DNA of 64,000 nucleotides from assembly GCF_963924675.1 (NCBI RefSeq), contig NC_089232.1:40304659-40368658 (forward strand), written 5' to 3'. Origin of the DNA: Phocoena phocoena. Its lineage: Eukaryota; Chordata; Mammalia; Artiodactyla; Phocoenidae. This document shows positions 59,810 to 64,000 of the stretch, one piece after another. The translations under genes were made by a program, and so were the position numbers. Below the pieces are notes generated by a model, which worked only from the letters and a program-made list of their open reading frames with translations, did not search any database and was not told the DNA's origin. The first letter of the stretch is position 1. The number at the start of each line of letters is the position of its first letter.

Positions 59810-60576
59810 AAACTTTACTGAGGGGCATTAAGCACTTAAAGATGTAACTTGTCATGGATGGGAAGGTTGATTACTGTAAAGATGTCTATCGTCCCAAGTT
59901 ATTTTTATTAATTTAGTGCAGTTTCAAGAAGGAGATTATTTAATTAACAACATGGTTGTAAAATTCATTTGAAAAAAATTGTCAAAAATGCACAATTATT
60001 TTATAAGGAGAGAGTACAGATATAAGAATTCTCTGATTGACAGTGAAACCTACTACTAAATATAAATAATCAAAATAGTGTAGCTGATAGATACATGGAG
60101 TAAAGTAGATAGCCATGAAACAGACTCAGATCCATGAGAATGTAGGATGTGATACATAGAATATCACAAATTTCCAGAGAAGGAAATAGTTGATCAATAA
60201 ATGGTGTTAGGAAAATCACTCTACAATTCGGAAGTATAAAATTAGAATATTACCTCTTCTCTTATACTAAAATAAATTATTAATAAAGATATTAATTTAA
60301 AAATATAAAGTCATTAAAGAATATGTAAGTAGATATTTATCATATCTTTAATGGAAAAGGATTTTGTATGTATAAAAACAGTCACAGAATTTAAAAATAT
60401 ATACATGTCAAAAACATAAAACAAAATTGGAAGACAAATGACATTGAGGTAAAATTCTTGCAATAATTATGCAAGACAAAAGGCATACTTACTGTATAAA
60501 AAGTTACTGCAAATGGATGCGAAGAAATCTTTTAAAATATGATAAAAGTAAATATAAGTAAGCATATATGTGTGTG

Positions 60577-60608
<32 letters not shown>

Positions 60609-61215
60609 ATAAGTATATTAAATATATGTAACCTTACAACCCATTAAAAATATGCAAACAAAAATAACAAAACCCCACATTTTGTATTAAGTCAGCATAA
60701 TCTTAAGCAAGTTGTTATATCACTCACCATGGTCATGAATGTGGGCAAAAGGACTTGCTCACTTAGTGATGTGGGGATATAAACTGTTACAGTCTTTCCG
60801 CACAGCCGATTTTTAACATGAGTAAAGAGCTTTGAAATTTTCAAACCTATGACTTGATAGTTGTCTTTTAAGATTTTATTGTAAGGACATAATAAGAGAT
60901 ATTAAAAAAAACACAGACAGACATATTGCAGCATTATTTATCAGATAAAGAAGTTTAGAAATGACATAAATGTTTAACATAAGGAAGTAGTTAAATTATG
61001 ATATACAGCACTGTTATGAAATATGCGGCTATTTAAACTCATATTTTGAAAAAATATTTTATGATATGGGGAAATACTCATAATAATACATAAAATAAGA
61101 CGCAACTGTATCTATTTCATCCTTTAAAAAAAAAAATCTCTGTTTCTTTTTTTTACCGAATCGGCATGCTAAAATATTAAAAGCAGGAAAATGAATACTT
61201 TTTGTATGTAAAGGT
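59810..61215 (+). mobile_element. Old L1 (L1M type), copy 2
   Basis: Counterpart of 51725-53130. The TA block is two bases longer and the GA block two bases shorter than in copy 1. Confidence 0.65.
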
Positions 61216-61423
61216 GGCTAAATGGACACTCTACATCATATATGTTTGTAATTTTCAAGTTTTTTAACTTGAGAAAATGTTGTTTTAAGTGGAAGAAAGC
61301 TGATCCTAACATCAGGTCAGGTCAGTTTCCTAGCCTAAAGGGGAAACTACTCTTGGACAGTATTTTCCCTGAGCAACCAAGTCTCTCTTAAGATGTGGCA
61401 ATTCCTGCTTCATCGATAGAACC

Positions 61424-61447
61424 TTTTTTTTTTTTTTTTTTTTTTTT
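61424..61447. repeat. Poly-T tract (24 T), copy 2
   Basis: Counterpart of the 23-T run at 53339-53361. Confidence 0.9.
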
Positions 61448-62249
61448 ATAATCGGCGGGTGGGGGAGAACTTGAGTTCTCAGAATACTTAAAGGAATGTT
61501 TGGCTCACATTGTCATTCAAATTGGTTTAATTTCATTGAATTTTGTTTTATCTCTCATAAAACATTTTGAAATGGTCGTATGAAAGACCCTCTATAGCCA
61601 AGCTATTGGCTGATCAATTTGATTAGCAGTTAGGAATTATAAATGGAAGATAAAACGAGTCTTTTCTTGTTATACAGCCCTGGTAATAAATGGCAAGTAC
61701 ATATTTTTCTGAGGCTTTTATTCTTAGAAAGAAAGCAAAAGGATATAATAGGTTTTTTAAATACATGGCACATAATTTATTCTGACAAACAGATGTATTT
61801 TGTTGTTGCTATTATCATTTGATGAAATACTTTAAAACTAGTCCAAGGTGGTCCATTTTCAAGTATAATACATACAGTACATCTAGCAGTTAACAAAATT
61901 TGGATGTGTAGCATAGAATGGTCATTATTTTTACTGAAAAAAAAAATAAAGGCACTAATTACTTACAGACAAGATACTTAGCACAAACAGATAAGCTTCA
62001 AAATGAAAAATTCTCGGTTTATGATAATTATGTTCTCTGCTTTGTTTTCAGAGACTGATAATTTGAGGCTTTAAAATCACCAGGAAGCCATTAATTGGAA
62101 TTCTTCAATAAAAAATAAATTACATAGAAGTTCATGATGAGTTGTAAAAGCGGAGAGACTGTATTATACAGTGAACGACATTGCTTCACTATTTATAGCC
62201 TTGTGCAGATATGTCTAACAGAAAACTGTAAAGAATTTGAGATGTGCAG

Positions 62250-63199
62250 ATAGCAATTATTCACAGATCCAAACTATCTGCAGATATTTCAAATAACAGC
62301 TTTTAGCAGATCTCTGCACCAGTAAAGGCAGGGCTTTAATTTGAGGCAGGGATTTGCTCAATACATTGCTTCTTGTTTTTGACATCGTCCTTGCCTTCCA
62401 AAGTCCATCTCAGATCGTAGCTTCAGGAGAGACAGATCTTCCCATCACGTGCACAGTACAGCCCTGCATTTAAGTGTGATACAGCCCTGTGTACATTTTG
62501 GAGATGGTGCCTGTCACTGGAGGTCTGAGTTGCACTCTCTGTACAGGTTAGCTGAGCAGTCTCAGCTTCAGAATATTATCTTTTTAATCCATCTAAAGAA
62601 AACCAAATCACTCTAAATCCTAAACTACCATGCTCAGAGCTAGGGGGTGAGGGTTAGGGAGGAGGTGGGGTTGCCAGGAAACCTCTTTGGGATGTTCCGA
62701 GAGAAAAAGCCACACTGGGTAAGGGAAGCAAGCAGGTAACAGTGATAACAGGTGCTGTGTGATGAAGGCCCATGGGTAGCCCACATGTAGCAGTCTATAA
62801 TCGGATAGAGAATGTGACTCTGATACTGAAGTCTGCATGCTTTGGGCCTCCCTCTCCTCTGATGTCAGCATGAAGACACTGACATCACTCATGCCAATTG
62901 CACTAGGAAAGAGAGGGATTTCTATGATGGTAGCAAACAAAGACCACCCTCTAGTGAAAAGAGAACAGTGGGACCTGGAGGTATAAGAAGGAAGTTGGGG
63001 TTCAGTTTCAGTTTTTTGTTAGGACATCTGCCGCAACCATTCAGTCAGTGATTCCATAGGGTACACCACAGACTGTTCAGAATTGTGGAGGATTCAGGTA
63101 AAAATGACCTTAACATATTAGGAATATGATAGGAGACTGGGGAGAGTAGTCAGATGAACATGTAGGCATCTTGGTTCTGTGGAATGAACACAAATTTTA
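62250..63199. other. Unique non-coding DNA beyond the duplication
   Basis: Continuous with copy 2. 61950-62360 is repeat-free and may be one regulatory block that copy 1 cuts short. The 106-codon minus frame at 62620-62940 has no recognisable domain. Confidence 0.4.
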
Positions 63200-63530
63200 T
63201 AATCTGTATTTGTCAGGATAGGCTAGGTTATGCTTCAGTGAAAAACAATCACCAAATCTCAGAGGCTTGATACAACCAAGGTTGACTTCTCCTTCTGCTA
63301 TATGTTTAGTATAAGTTGCCAGGAGGCTCTGCTCATTATAGTCACTGAGGGACCAAGGCTGATGGAAACTTCCTCTTGACCACAGAGGTGAAAAGGGAAG
63401 GTGATGAATTGTGCATTGACTCCTCAGAACTGACATGTCTTTGCTGCTCACACTTTATGGGTCAGAGCAAATCACATGGTCAGTCACTCCTAACTTCAGT
63501 GTGAGACAGAAATACAATCTTATCATGGAT
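63200..63530. mobile_element. Ancient interspersed repeat, LTR-like, family not assigned
   Basis: GATAGGCTAGGTTATGCTTC, CCAAATCTCAGAGGCTTGAT, GCCAGGAGGCTCTGCTCATT and GAGCAAATCACATGGTCA form the order of a common old mammalian repeat that I recognise but cannot name. Confidence 0.5.
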
Positions 63531-63574
63531 TTGGGTAGAGAACTGGAATATTTGTGAACCATCCTAACCTGTGG

Positions 63575-64000
63575 CTACCTTAGTTTCCTATGGCTGCTGT
63601 AACAGATTACCACAAACGTGGTGACTTAAAACAACACAAGTTTATTCTCTGACACTTCTGGAGGGCAGAAATCTAAAATCAGTTTCACTTGGCCAAAATC
63701 AAGGTGTAGATAGGGCCATGCTCCCTCCATAGGCTATAGGGGAGAATCTGTTTCCTTGCTTTTCCACTGTATAAAGCTGCATTTCTTGCATTTCTTGGCT
63801 GTTGTTTCTTCCCCCATTTTCAAAACCAGCAGTAGCCTCTGATTTCAATCCTCACACTGCTGCCTTCTCTGTAGTTCATTCTCTCTGCCTCCCTCTTGTA
63901 AGGACATTTGTGATTACATTTGGGGCCCCCCTAGATAATCCAGAATACTCTCCCAATTTCAAGATCCTTAACTACATCTGAAAGTTCATTTTGTCATATA
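63575..64000 (-). mobile_element. MLT1-like (ERVL-MaLR) LTR, cut by the window end
   Basis: Antisense LTR: TAGTTTCCTATGGCTGCTGT, AACAGATTACCACAAACGTG, CTTAAAACAACACAAGTTTA (complement of the AATAAA-containing 3' part), GCCATGCTCCCTCCATAGGC and AAGGACATTTGTGATTACAT. The 5' part lies beyond the window. Confidence 0.75.

Larger units (their letters stand above)
54365..62249. repeat. 7.9 kb direct duplication, copy 2 (starts at the assembly gap)
   Basis: Starts one base after the gap with AGCTGCAGTTTTG, which matches 46283, and runs to 62249. From there sequence continues into 62250 and beyond, absent from copy 1. I found 14 single-base differences from copy 1, all transitions, and a few length differences, mainly in (AC)n, poly-C, poly-T and TA/GA tracts. 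Gene-free, like copy 1. Confidence 0.95.

Noticed and set aside
46283..62249. A recent biological tandem or segmental duplication
   Set aside because: Considered first, but both inner edges coincide with the gap and the divergence is at allele level. An assembly artefact is simpler.

Overview
The window is non-coding mammalian nuclear DNA, most likely from a cetacean and probably a toothed whale. The best evidence is a set of CHR-type SINEs (tRNA-Glu-derived, with heads beginning GGGCTTCCCTGGTGG). They lie on both strands, several with intact target-site duplications, alongside cetartiodactyl-type L1 3' ends and mammal-wide MIR, L2, MER2, hAT and MaLR relics. I found no convincing protein-coding gene, tRNA, rRNA or CRISPR array. 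The longest open frames (192, 161 and 145 codons) lie in LTR, repeat-tail or unassigned DNA and lack the features of a real exon. The window is best read as intergenic or deep intronic DNA. I do not recognise the locus.

Layout. 1-13 kb: sparse old repeats, a 5'-truncated L1 with target duplication at 3.5 kb, and two composite GT/TA/CA microsatellites. 13-17 kb: a 0.95 kb L2 relic, three minus-strand CHR SINEs within 1.7 kb (two of them splitting older MIR-type repeats), and a hAT relic. 17-25 kb: mostly unique, with a MaLR-type LTR at 23.4 kb. 25-27 kb: two L1 fragments and a CHR-2 SINE. 29-33 kb: hAT, MIR, an old L1 and L2. 33-36 kb: unique, a possible regulatory interval. 36-39 kb: CHR-2, L2, and a younger retroviral-type LTR nested in an older LTR-like repeat. 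39-46 kb: MER2, MIR, a short SINE and an unannotated 0.5 kb block just before the duplication. 62-64 kb: unique sequence, then two LTR-like repeats.

The dominant structural feature is a near-identical 7.9 kb direct duplication (46283-54163 and 54365-62249) whose two copies are separated only by a 200-N gap. Copy 1 stops at the last base before the gap and copy 2 starts at the first or second base after it. I found 14 single-base differences, all transitions, plus length changes almost entirely in homopolymers and microsatellites. This is what two unmerged overlapping contig ends look like, probably the two haplotypes of one locus. I read it as a false duplication, not a biological one. If so, the true locus runs directly from either copy into 62250 and is about 8.1 kb shorter than shown.

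I did not find an undescribed biological system. The most useful results are the assembly artefact, a nested LTR with an internally repeated promoter region, and several repeat-free blocks that merit a conservation check.
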